From: Candidatus Falkowiibacteriota bacterium
GTDB lineage: Bacteria > Patescibacteriota > Patescibacteriia > CAIXNZ01
DNA length: 18,163 bases
Reading direction: 5' to 3'
Assembly: GCA_903920975.1 (NCBI GenBank)
Contig: CAIXNZ010000006.1
Location: 1 to 18,163 of the forward strand
Under the pieces are notes generated by a model that ran no database searches, had not been told where the DNA came from, and saw only the letters and a list, made by a program, of their open reading frames with translations. A program made the translations under genes and the position numbers. Shown here piece by piece: positions 5,522 through 11,514 of the stretch (positions are counted from its first letter, which is position 1; each line of letters starts with the position of its first letter).

Positions 5522-6064
5522 ATGGAATATCCAAAAGACAGAAATATTCACAGACCACCACATTTATTATTGGATAATGAAAAATACTTTATTACATCTA
5601 GAACCGTGGATTGGTCTCCATTCCTTGACAGTGACGAAAAGAAAAAAATTCTATATGATTGTATTTTAAAAGCTTTGATGAAATTTAATTATATCTGCGA
5701 TTCTTGGGTTATTTTAGATAATCATTATCAATTAGTTATTGGGGTGAAAAATAGCCAATATCTGCCCTTATTTATAAAACAAATTAATGGCGGCAGTTCA
5801 AGATTAATTAATAAAATTGACAATTTATTAAATCGAACAATTTGGGATCAATATTGGGACACAATCTTGGATGATGAAAAAAATTATTGGACCCATATTA
5901 ATTATAATCATCATAATCCCGTTAAACATGGCTATGTTAAAAAAATGGAAGATTATCGCTGGTCTAGTATAAATGAACACATTAATAAATATGGGCACGA
6001 AGCTGTATATGAAACATTTAAAAATTATCCCGTGATTGATTTTACTCCGCCGTGGGACAAATAA
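5522..6064 (+). CDS. REP-associated tyrosine transposase (RAYT), IS200-like
   Basis: This 180-residue protein belongs to the Y1/HUH single-strand transposase family (PF01797), RAYT branch. It starts with RPPHLLLDNEKYFITSRT (11-28), the usual first strand. The metal motif region is SWVILDNHYQLVIG (61-74), where the second histidine of HUH is glutamine (His68-Tyr69-Gln70). QINGGSSRLIN follows at 87-97. The catalytic helix motif is NYWTHINYNHHNPVKHGYV (121-139); Tyr128 aligns with the Tyr of the common YIxxNPVKHG motif and is the likely nucleophile. RWSS at 146-149 closes the domain. RAYTs cut and join single-stranded REP hairpins. Here such hairpins stand at both ends of the gene, which supports the call. 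It has no Shine-Dalgarno sequence; the left hairpin may shape the start region. Confidence 0.88.
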   Translation: MEYPKDRNIHRPPHLLLDNEKYFITSRTVDWSPFLDSDEKKKILYDCILKALMKFNYICDSWVILDNHYQLVIGVKNSQYLPLFIKQINGGSSRLINKIDNLLNRTIWDQYWDTILDDEKNYWTHINYNHHNPVKHGYVKKMEDYRWSSINEHINKYGHEAVYETFKNYPVIDFTPPWDK

Positions 6065-6088
6065 CGCACTAAAGTGCGTCGATCCGAT
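6061..6088 (+). repeat. Right REP hairpin of the RAYT unit (copy B1)
   Basis: ACGCAC (6064-6069) and GTGCGT (6074-6079) with loop TAAA, followed by CGATCCGAT. It is an inverted, compensated version of the left REP. It overlaps the transposase stop codon (6062-6064) and may also act as a weak end signal. Confidence 0.88.
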
Positions 6089-6100
6089 AAAGGAGCTCTT

Positions 6101-6172
6101 AAATGGAACGACAGACTTTAGTCTGTTAAATAACATGAATCAAAATAACGCACTGAAGTGCGTCGATCCGAT
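6101..6172 (+). mobile_element. REPIN: empty copy of the RAYT unit
   Basis: Positions 6101-6133 repeat the left REP exactly over 33 nt, and 6145-6172 repeat the right REP with one change in the loop region (A to G). Between them lie only 11 nt, CATGAATCAAA. These resemble the start (ATGGAAT) and the end (CAAAT) of the transposase gene joined together, so it looks like an internal deletion derivative. Two inverted REPs at short spacing are what is called a REPIN. Confidence 0.8.
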
Positions 6173-6194
6173 TAATTAATCAACAAGCAAACAT

Positions 6195-7145
6195 ATGTCT
6201 ACACAAAAAATAATTTTAATTGTAGTTTTGGCCATAATTTTAATTGCTGGCATAACCATTGCAGTTTTAAGATTTTCAACGCCTGAAGATACATGGCTTT
6301 GCCAAAACGGACAATGGGTTAAACATGGCAATCCTAATGCACCACAACCATCTACTCCCTGCCCAGGCGGTGTACCAAATGTGAATCAACCCCAGGTAAA
6401 TAAAAATACAAACATTAATCAAGTACCGCAAAACAAAACCGGCATTATCGTTGATAAACCAAAAATCAACGAGGAAATTACCAGTGGCTATTTGATTGAA
6501 GGCCAAGCAGCTGGTTGGTACTTTGAAGCAGTATTCCCGATAAAATTATTGGATGCAACTGGCAAAGAAATTGCTTCCACCCAGGCACAAGCTCAAAGCG
6601 ATTGGATGACTGCTGACTATGTACCATTCAAAGCAACTTTAAATTTTTCAATTAGTAAAGATCAAAATGGCACTTTAGTTTTTATGAAAGATAATCCGTC
6701 TGGCTTACCAGAAAACGACCAAAAATATGAAATGCCAATGAAATTAAAAGCTGATTTAATGACAATCAAAGTATTCTTTGGAAGTTCTGTAAAAAATCCC
6801 AATGCCCAAGATTGCAATTTGGTTTATTCTGTTGAAAGAATAATTCCCAAAACCCAAACTACGGCAGCAGCTGCCATTAATGAACTTCTCAAAGGAATAA
6901 CTGCTGAAGAAAAAACAGCGGGTTATTATACTTCAATAAATACAGGAGTAAAACTACAAAAAGTTACTATAAAAGATGGCACGGCTTATGCTGATTTTGA
7001 TGAACAATTAGAAAAAGCTGTTGGCGGTTCTTGCCGCGTTGCAAATATTCGCTCTCAAATAACACAAACATTGAAACAATTTTCTTCTATAAAAAATGTG
7101 GTGATTTCCATAAACGGACGAACCGAGGATATTTTACAACCGTAA
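6195..7145 (+). CDS. Membrane-anchored Gmad2-GerMN domain protein
   Basis: The 316-residue protein has one N-terminal membrane segment (about 5-26) and no clear cleavage site or lipobox, so it is probably an anchored extracytoplasmic protein. A short WLCQNGQWVKHGNPN motif and an Asn/Pro/Gln-rich linker (about 45-82) follow. Residues about 85-185 form a Gmad2 immunoglobulin-like domain (PF10648), with NEEITSGYLIEGQAAGWYFE and WMTADYVPFKATLNF. Residues about 190-312 form a GerMN domain (PF10646), with KVFFGSS, ERIIPKT, AINELLKGIT and AYADFDEQLEKAVGGSC. These domains were first described in Bacillus germination proteins but occur in many non-sporulating bacteria, where they probably bind cell-surface ligands. 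It converges on the regulator gene at 7199, with a shared terminator. Confidence 0.8.
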   Translation: MSTQKIILIVVLAIILIAGITIAVLRFSTPEDTWLCQNGQWVKHGNPNAPQPSTPCPGGVPNVNQPQVNKNTNINQVPQNKTGIIVDKPKINEEITSGYLIEGQAAGWYFEAVFPIKLLDATGKEIASTQAQAQSDWMTADYVPFKATLNFSISKDQNGTLVFMKDNPSGLPENDQKYEMPMKLKADLMTIKVFFGSSVKNPNAQDCNLVYSVERIIPKTQTTAAAAINELLKGITAEEKTAGYYTSINTGVKLQKVTIKDGTAYADFDEQLEKAVGGSCRVANIRSQITQTLKQFSSIKNVVISINGRTEDILQP

Positions 7146-7165
7146 ATAAAAGAAATATATAAATT

Positions 7166-7198
7166 TAAAAGCCCACTGCTACGCAGTGGGCTTTGCTT
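7166..7198. terminator. Bidirectional terminator between converging genes
   Basis: AGCCCACTGC (7170-7179) pairs perfectly with GCAGTGGGCT (7183-7192), with loop TAC. An A-run precedes it, and TTTGCTTTT follows, so it can stop transcription from both sides. Its right edge reaches the stop codon of the leftward regulator gene. Confidence 0.88.
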
Positions 7199-8014
7199 TT
7201 ACTCATTTATAAAAAAATCATTAGGATACTCCATGCCCAAGTGCAAATTGTAAACAGAAAGAATTCCCTTGATTTCGTACAAAGATTTACGTCCGAGATT
7301 TTTAACTTTCAGTAAATCAATCTCGGTTTTTTGTGCCAGCTGACCAAGAGTTTCAATACACATTATTTTGAGGCAATTTGTGGCTCTACTGGAGAGTTCC
7401 AGTTCCTCAATCCGGCGATCAAAATCTGGATTGAAAATTAGACCCCTGACATTGTGCAAATTTTCCAAATCTTCACCCAGGTCTTTGTCCACGCTTTCGA
7501 AAAGATTATGTTTCTTGATAATATTGATCACTGCCTGAAGCCGCCTTGAAAGCAAGAGATTTCCTGACTTTAATTTCTCATTTTCTTTACCCAATTCCTC
7601 GAGGAATCGTTGCTGTTCAGTGATTATTTGCCCTATTTCGGATTTGAAATAAGCATTATAAGCTACGACCATACCCCTCTCATTGCGCGTATACCTTAAT
7701 TCCTTTATTCGTGAAGAGTGCCTCAATTTTCGCAAGGCCTTCAGCTCTATCTGGCGAATCCTTTCCCCCGAAACACCGAAAGGCTTTGCTGTTTCATCTA
7801 ATGTCGATATATGGCCATCTTTCAAACCAAACCTCAGCTGGAGCACTTGCTCCTCTCTTGGCGTAAGCGTTGAAAGGATTTTTTTTATTGATGATACCCT
7901 TCTTTCATCAATGGGTAAAATATCGCTCCTCCTTTCTTCGCCGAATCCAAAAATTTTTAAAATCAAATCTTCGCATCCCTTTTGTGACGCAACAGGAACT
8001 TCATTTTCACTCAT
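7199..8014 (-). CDS. Sigma-70 region 4 fused to RNA polymerase alpha C-terminal domain
   Basis: This 271-residue protein joins two transcription modules. Residues 48-98 are a sigma-70 region 4 helix-turn-helix ([45 protein letters not shown]), the part of a sigma factor that contacts the -35 box. Residues about 130-165 are a charged, coiled-coil-like linker. Residues about 200-262 are an alpha-CTD (PF03118): [10 protein letters not shown] and [15 protein letters not shown]. The UP-element residues of E. coli alpha (Arg265, Asn268, Asn294, Gly296, Lys298, Ser299) all have counterparts (Arg210, Asn213, Asn239, Gly241, Lys243, Ser244), so DNA binding is likely. Sigma regions 2 and 3 are absent, so it cannot be a normal sigma factor. 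It is probably a DNA-binding regulator of the CPR sigma-like HTH type. The start has a GGGAGG sequence upstream. Confidence 0.82.
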   Translation of the reverse strand: MSENEVPVASQKGCEDLILKIFGFGEERRSDILPIDERRVSSIKKILSTLTPREEQVLQLRFGLKDGHISTLDETAKPFGVSGERIRQIELKALRKLRHSSRIKELRYTRNERGMVVAYNAYFKSEIGQIITEQQRFLEELGKENEKLKSGNLLLSRRLQAVINIIKKHNLFESVDKDLGEDLENLHNVRGLIFNPDFDRRIEELELSSRATNCLKIMCIETLGQLAQKTEIDLLKVKNLGRKSLYEIKGILSVYNLHLGMEYPNDFFINE

Positions 8015-8056
8015 TTGCCCTCCCTTTTTTATAAATTATTTTGAAAAGAACTTAAT

Positions 8057-8069
8057 GCTAAATATTAGC
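8057..8069. promoter_or_regulatory. Inverted repeat upstream of the sigma4/alpha-CTD gene (possible operator)
   Basis: GCTAA-ATA-TTAGC is a perfect 5+5 inverted repeat in the 117-bp gap between two divergent genes, 43 bp before the regulator's ATG. A site for autoregulation is possible, but a repeat this short can arise by chance. Confidence 0.2.
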
Positions 8070-8093
8070 TGATTTACTAATTTTTGTCAATGC

Positions 8094-8122
8094 TTAAAGA
8101 ATTGCCCAACTTGTGCTAAAAT
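8094..8122 (+). promoter_or_regulatory. Possible promoter of the DUF475 gene and tRNA-Pro locus
   Basis: TAAAAT (8117-8122) is a good -10 box, with a weak TTAAAG (8094-8099) at 17 nt. The transcript would start just before the ATG at 8132, with AAAGGA between. The following tRNA locus begins directly after this gene's stop, so it would share the transcript. Confidence 0.3.
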
Positions 8123-8131
8123 AAAGGAAAT

Positions 8132-9058
8132 ATGATTCTAAATTTTCTAGTTATTATTTTAGGCCTGATTGTTTTTGAGATCATCTGCAGTGTTGATAAC
8201 GCTGTGATTAATGCTCATGTCTTAAAGACAATGCCAGAAAAATACCGCAAAATTTTTTTATTTTGGGGCATACTTATTGCTGTTTTTGTCGTCAGAGGCC
8301 TTTTACCCTTTGCTATTGTCTGGATGGTCAACCCTGGACTTTCCGTGGTGGAAGTATTTACCTTTGTTTTTTCAAATGACCCCAAAATCGCCCAATACGT
8401 AGATCAATCAAAAGAACTCCTGCTTTTAGGTGGCGGCATTTATTTAATGTTTGTCTTTTTAGCCTGGTTATTTCTGGAAGAAAAAAATTATGCTTTTTTA
8501 GCAGAAAAATTTATCCGCAAACAAAGCATTTGGTTTTATGCCATTTCTTCTATTGGATTGACGCTGATTATTTTTTATTCATTAAAAACCAATCCCTTTT
8601 TGGCGCTCTCCGCTTCAATTGGCGCCACGGCTTTTTTTATCACTGATGGCTTTAAAAAAAATGCTGAAGATGCAGAAAAAAAACTTTTGAGCGCGTCTTT
8701 AAGCTCATGGAGTAAAATATTATATCTGGAAATTTTAGATGCTTCATTTTCCATTGATGGCGTGATTGGCGCGTTTGCTTTCACTATTTCAGTGCCCTTA
8801 ATTTTAATTGGCAATGGCATCGGTGCCTTTGTGGTTAGAGAGTTGACTATCAAAGGCATTGACAAGATTACAAAATACGCGTATTTGAAAAATGGAGCCA
8901 TGTATTCAATCGGCGCTTTGGGTGGCTTAATGATATTAGAATCATTTGGCAAAGAATTTCCTTTTTGGTTGCCAGCTTTAAACACTTTTATATTATTGGG
9001 ATTATTTTTCTTCCTCTCATATAGAGAATTAAAGTTAACAAAAACAGTTGTTAAATAA
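8132..9058 (+). CDS. DUF475 / TerC-like integral membrane protein
   Basis: The 308-residue protein is strongly hydrophobic, with about eight or nine membrane helices. The N-terminal FEIICSVDNAVINAHVLKTM (15-34) is the signature of the DUF475 branch of the TerC superfamily: acidic residues in the first helix with SVDNA. A second symmetric acidic motif lies near 205-222 (LEILDASFSIDGVIGAFAFT), so the protein is an internal repeat of two bundles. WGILIAVFVVRGLLPFAIV follows the first motif. TerC relatives are linked to tellurite resistance and to metal-ion (manganese or calcium) handling; transport of a divalent cation is a reasonable inference, not shown. Its stop (9056-9058) directly abuts the first base of the outer tRNA-Pro at 9059, so the tRNA locus probably shares its transcript. 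Confidence 0.82.
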   Translation: MILNFLVIILGLIVFEIICSVDNAVINAHVLKTMPEKYRKIFLFWGILIAVFVVRGLLPFAIVWMVNPGLSVVEVFTFVFSNDPKIAQYVDQSKELLLLGGGIYLMFVFLAWLFLEEKNYAFLAEKFIRKQSIWFYAISSIGLTLIIFYSLKTNPFLALSASIGATAFFITDGFKKNAEDAEKKLLSASLSSWSKILYLEILDASFSIDGVIGAFAFTISVPLILIGNGIGAFVVRELTIKGIDKITKYAYLKNGAMYSIGALGGLMILESFGKEFPFWLPALNTFILLGLFFFLSYRELKLTKTVVK

Positions 9059-9094
9059 CGGGCTGTAGCGCAGTTGGTAGCGCGCACGGTTCGG

Positions 9095-9114
9095 CCTGCC
9101 CGCCGTAGCCAGAG
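9095..9114 (+). repeat. Left arm of the complementary pair around the nested tRNA
   Basis: This arm pairs with 9188-9207 at 18 of 20 positions, counting four G-T wobbles. The same 20 nt start the palindrome at 517 in the other tRNA-Pro locus. Confidence 0.75.
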
Positions 9115-9115
9115 C

Positions 9116-9187
9116 CGGGGTATAGCGAAGTGGTATCGCGCTTGGTTCGGGACCAAGAGATCGGCGGTTCAAATCCGCCTACCCCGA
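9116..9187 (+). tRNA. tRNA-Pro(CGG), intact, nested in another tRNA-Pro(CGG)
   Basis: Acceptor CGGGGTA (9116-9122) pairs with TACCCCG (9180-9186), with A9187 as discriminator. The D-stem is GCG/CGC (9125-9127, 9137-9139). The anticodon stem is CTTGG/CCAAG (9141-9145, 9153-9157) with loop TTCGGGA, anticodon CGG. The variable loop is AGATC, and the T-arm is GGCGG-TTCAAAT-CCGCC (9163-9179). C1-G72 and A73 are present; CCA is not encoded. Its sequence differs clearly from the outer tRNA in all stems, so it is not a simple copy of it. Confidence 0.93.
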
Positions 9188-9207
9188 TTTTGGCGATGGC
9201 AGGCGGG
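9188..9207 (+). repeat. Right arm of the complementary pair around the nested tRNA
   Basis: This arm starts at the base after the nested tRNA's discriminator and is complementary to 9095-9114. The pairing would stack the nested tRNA on top of the outer anticodon stem. Confidence 0.75.
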
Positions 9208-9258
9208 GGACCGTGAGGTCGCGGGTTCAAGTCCCGCCAGCCCGACAAATTTTTTATT

Positions 9259-9294
9259 AAAAAAACCGCCCCGTTGCGCGAGGCGATTTTTTTT
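9259..9294. terminator. Bidirectional terminator after the tRNA locus
   Basis: An A-run, CGCC (9267-9270), GGCG (9282-9285) and a T-run make a hairpin with a weak GC core but long A/T flanks. It lies 13 nt after the tRNA and 18 nt before the end of the leftward surface-protein gene. Confidence 0.65.
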
Positions 9295-9312
9295 ATTTAC
9301 TTTTTTGTTGTT

Positions 9313-11484
9313 TTAAACCTTCAAGGCACCAGCGTAAATTCCGCCGCGGAAAATTATATCTGTCCTATCATAATTGCCGCCATCATAGTTAACAGACCAG
9401 CCAATATTTGTGCTACTGTCATTTAACCAAGCCTGGACAGAATCATTAGTAGCTAAGCCCGAAGAATTACCATAAAGATACAATTTTTTTGTCTGGCCCT
9501 TAGATATAACAAAATCTTTAGTTGCAAAGTGACACGTAAAAACGCCACTGCCTACACCAGAAGCAGGATCCAAGGCATCACCTGTTTCTTCTTTTAGTGT
9601 GAAGTTGCCCAAAGCGGCAAGATTGTTGGAAGCGATATCAATCTTTAAAAAATTCCCAGCCGCATTTGTAAATGTAACATCATCACCATCATCAGCCTTA
9701 ACATTAAAGATGGCGATTAAGCTATTCATGCCAGGAACTAATGTGCCGGATGGTGAAGCGGCATTAACGCTAAAGTATGGGCGAGTACCATAGACATAAT
9801 CAGGTCCATTGGCTTTTATGGGTGCGCTGGTAATATTAATGGTTGCGCCAGAAGATTTGCCAGTAGCCTTAATATCAGTATTGGCAGCTACCCAAGGATA
9901 AAATTGCGTACCATTTGTAACAGTAAAACCATCAACTAATGCGACGTCAATTTTTACCACCATAATAACACTGCCACTACTCGGTATTGTTACCACATTA
10001 GCAGGCATCATAAAATCCGCAATTGTACCACCTGCGGCAACAGCAACCGGATCAGCAATAGAACCACCATCAGCCCTGCTTGAAGCATATAAATACCAAG
10101 TGCCAACAACAGGAGTGCCAGAAGTATTGGTTATTTTAACTTCTTTTAAATCAACGGCCTCAGCGCTATTCACTTGTAGTTTGAAAGCCATGACATTAAC
10201 CTTTTGAGCGTTGCTAATTAATATTTGTTTTAGTGGTGAAGAGGTATCAAGAATCGGGGTCACAGTTGGAGTTTGAGGTTTCAGAGTTTTAATAGCACTT
10301 ACGTCGCTTTGACTGCCAGCAGAACACATGATTTTATAGTAATAATTTGAGACTCCGTCCATGTTAATTAAATTAAAGGCATAATAATATTTCCCGTCAT
10401 TTCCTGGAGCTGGAACTTGAACAACACTGCCTAAAGTAGTTATGCCATTGCTTGTATCGGGGTTTTTACTATAAGCCAAAGTACAGCTAGCATTTACATA
10501 AGTAGTAGCATAAATTGCTTTTGTTGCTCCAGTATAGGTATCTCCTCCATTAATATCGATAATTTTTAGCTGAGGCTGTGTCACACATTGTCCATTTCGA
10601 CAAGTTTGCCCAGTCGAACATGTGTTATTACATGTTCCGCTACATCCGTCGCTTACACCACCGCATTTTCCTGTGCAATTTGCTGTACAAACTTTTATAC
10701 AACTAGCACCTGATTTTACATAACCGGCATTACATTTATATTCGCATTTCCTAATGGTAGTGCAACTGACAACCAGTGTTTTTGGCGTATTCATAATCAA
10801 ACCAACATCATCACCAGGACATAAAGTTGAATATGCCGGTGTTGTGCCAATACAATTAAAAATATTAGCGCATTGCCCCAGCGTATTACATCGCTGAGTA
10901 CCCAGACAAACACCGCAACTGCCACCGCAACCATCTGATCCGCATTTTTTATTAACGCAATTTGGTACACACGTCTTTGTACACTTACCTCCCACTAGAG
11001 TTAGGCCAGCACAACATTTTATAGTTGCTGACGGACCAAGTACCGTACCTTCTTTAGCGCAAGTTGGTGGTGGAACATTACATAGGCCACCTTGCAGGAT
11101 GAGGTTTTCGCAACAAGGATTAGTACCGGCTGGCAAACCCGCTCCAATACATTTTTTGCATGTGCCATTTTGTAGGACTAAGCCAGCACAACATTTTATG
11201 GAAGCCGCCGGACCAAGGGTTGTGCCTTCTTTGGCGCAAGTAGGCGGCGGAGTATTACAAATTCCTCCTTGTAAAACAAGGCCGGGGCAACAGACGCCAC
11301 CACCATAGACAGCTGCTGATAAGCCAGGACCAGCGCATTTAATAGGTGCATTACTATTAAGGCCCAGGTCAAGAATTGAAAAATTTACTGAGGCTAGAGC
11401 AAAAAGTGCCGCTGCCACCAATGCCGCGGTTGCAATAACTAGCGAAGTATTTGTTACTGCTTTTACCGAAGTTGTTGTTTTCAT
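9313..11484 (-). CDS. Cysteine-rich modular surface protein
   Basis: The 723-residue protein has an N-terminal membrane segment (about 13-34) and is otherwise exported in character. Four short modules with the pattern CC-x-GL-x-L-x-x-G-x-C lie near residues 65-76, 98-109, 124-135 and 157-168, linked by TCAKEGTxLGP. Two further cysteine-rich units follow at about 172-205 (CVPNCVNKKCGSDGCGGSC) and 268-302 (CTANCTGKCGG). The cysteines are probably disulfide-bonded. The C-terminal half (about 400-723) is threonine-, serine- and alanine-rich with beta-sandwich character and no cysteine until VFTCHF, ending in FRGGIYAGALKV. I recognise no enzyme domain; it looks like an S-layer-type or adhesive protein. 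It lies 30 bp after the AAA+ gene and has no Shine-Dalgarno sequence, so it is probably cotranscribed with that gene. Confidence 0.65.
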   Translation of the reverse strand: MKTTTSVKAVTNTSLVIATAALVAAALFALASVNFSILDLGLNSNAPIKCAGPGLSAAVYGGGVCCPGLVLQGGICNTPPPTCAKEGTTLGPAASIKCCAGLVLQNGTCKKCIGAGLPAGTNPCCENLILQGGLCNVPPPTCAKEGTVLGPSATIKCCAGLTLVGGKCTKTCVPNCVNKKCGSDGCGGSCGVCLGTQRCNTLGQCANIFNCIGTTPAYSTLCPGDDVGLIMNTPKTLVVSCTTIRKCEYKCNAGYVKSGASCIKVCTANCTGKCGGVSDGCSGTCNNTCSTGQTCRNGQCVTQPQLKIIDINGGDTYTGATKAIYATTYVNASCTLAYSKNPDTSNGITTLGSVVQVPAPGNDGKYYYAFNLINMDGVSNYYYKIMCSAGSQSDVSAIKTLKPQTPTVTPILDTSSPLKQILISNAQKVNVMAFKLQVNSAEAVDLKEVKITNTSGTPVVGTWYLYASSRADGGSIADPVAVAAGGTIADFMMPANVVTIPSSGSVIMVVKIDVALVDGFTVTNGTQFYPWVAANTDIKATGKSSGATINITSAPIKANGPDYVYGTRPYFSVNAASPSGTLVPGMNSLIAIFNVKADDGDDVTFTNAAGNFLKIDIASNNLAALGNFTLKEETGDALDPASGVGSGVFTCHFATKDFVISKGQTKKLYLYGNSSGLATNDSVQAWLNDSSTNIGWSVNYDGGNYDRTDIIFRGGIYAGALKV

Positions 11485-11514
11485 TTTTTTTAAAATTTGA
11501 TTTAAATATATAAA

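Larger units (their letters stand above)
5488..6088 (+). mobile_element. RAYT unit: transposase gene bracketed by inverted REP hairpins
   Basis: The unit comprises the left hairpin (5488-5520), the RAYT gene (5522-6064) and the right hairpin (6061-6088). Written on the opposite strand, the right hairpin has the same frame as the left: CGAC, two variable bases, ACTTTAGT, two variable bases, GTTA. The variable stem positions are AG/CT on the left and GC/GC on the right, so base pairing is kept. The gene is thus flanked by two inverted REPs, as a transposon would be, and the stop codon lies in the edge of the right REP. Confidence 0.75.
9059..9245 (+). tRNA. tRNA-Pro(CGG) interrupted in the anticodon loop by another tRNA-Pro(CGG)
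   Basis: The 5' part is 9059-9094: acceptor CGGGCTG, D-stem GCGC/GCGC with loop AGTTGGTA, anticodon strand CACGG (9085-9089) and loop TTCGG (9090-9094). The 3' part is 9209-9245: GA, CCGTG (9211-9215), AGGTC, T-arm GCGGG-TTCAAGT-CCCGC, acceptor CAGCCCG (9238-9244) and A9245. Joined, all stems are perfect, the loop is TTCGGGA and the anticodon is CGG. C1-G72 and A73 mark it as proline. The 114-nt insert holds two complementary arms and a complete tRNA-Pro(CGG). Because G runs flank the insert, its borders can slide by two bases. Whether the outer tRNA is ever joined is unknown; no group I intron core fits in so short an insert. Confidence 0.85.

Noticed and set aside
5828..6136. 102-codon minus-strand frame over the RAYT gene and REPs
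   Set aside because: It is a shadow of the transposase frame and continues into the REP hairpins.
8575..9156. 193-codon minus-strand frame opposite the DUF475 gene
   Set aside because: It is a shadow of a gene with a clear family signature and membrane pattern, and it runs into the tRNA locus.
9095..9208. Group I intron in the tRNA anticodon loop
   Set aside because: The insert is only 114 nt and 72 of these are a tRNA, so there is no room for a catalytic intron core.
9051..9316. Open frames on both strands over the second tRNA-Pro locus
   Set aside because: They cover two tRNAs with clear secondary structure; translated tRNA and repeat sequence commonly gives such false frames.
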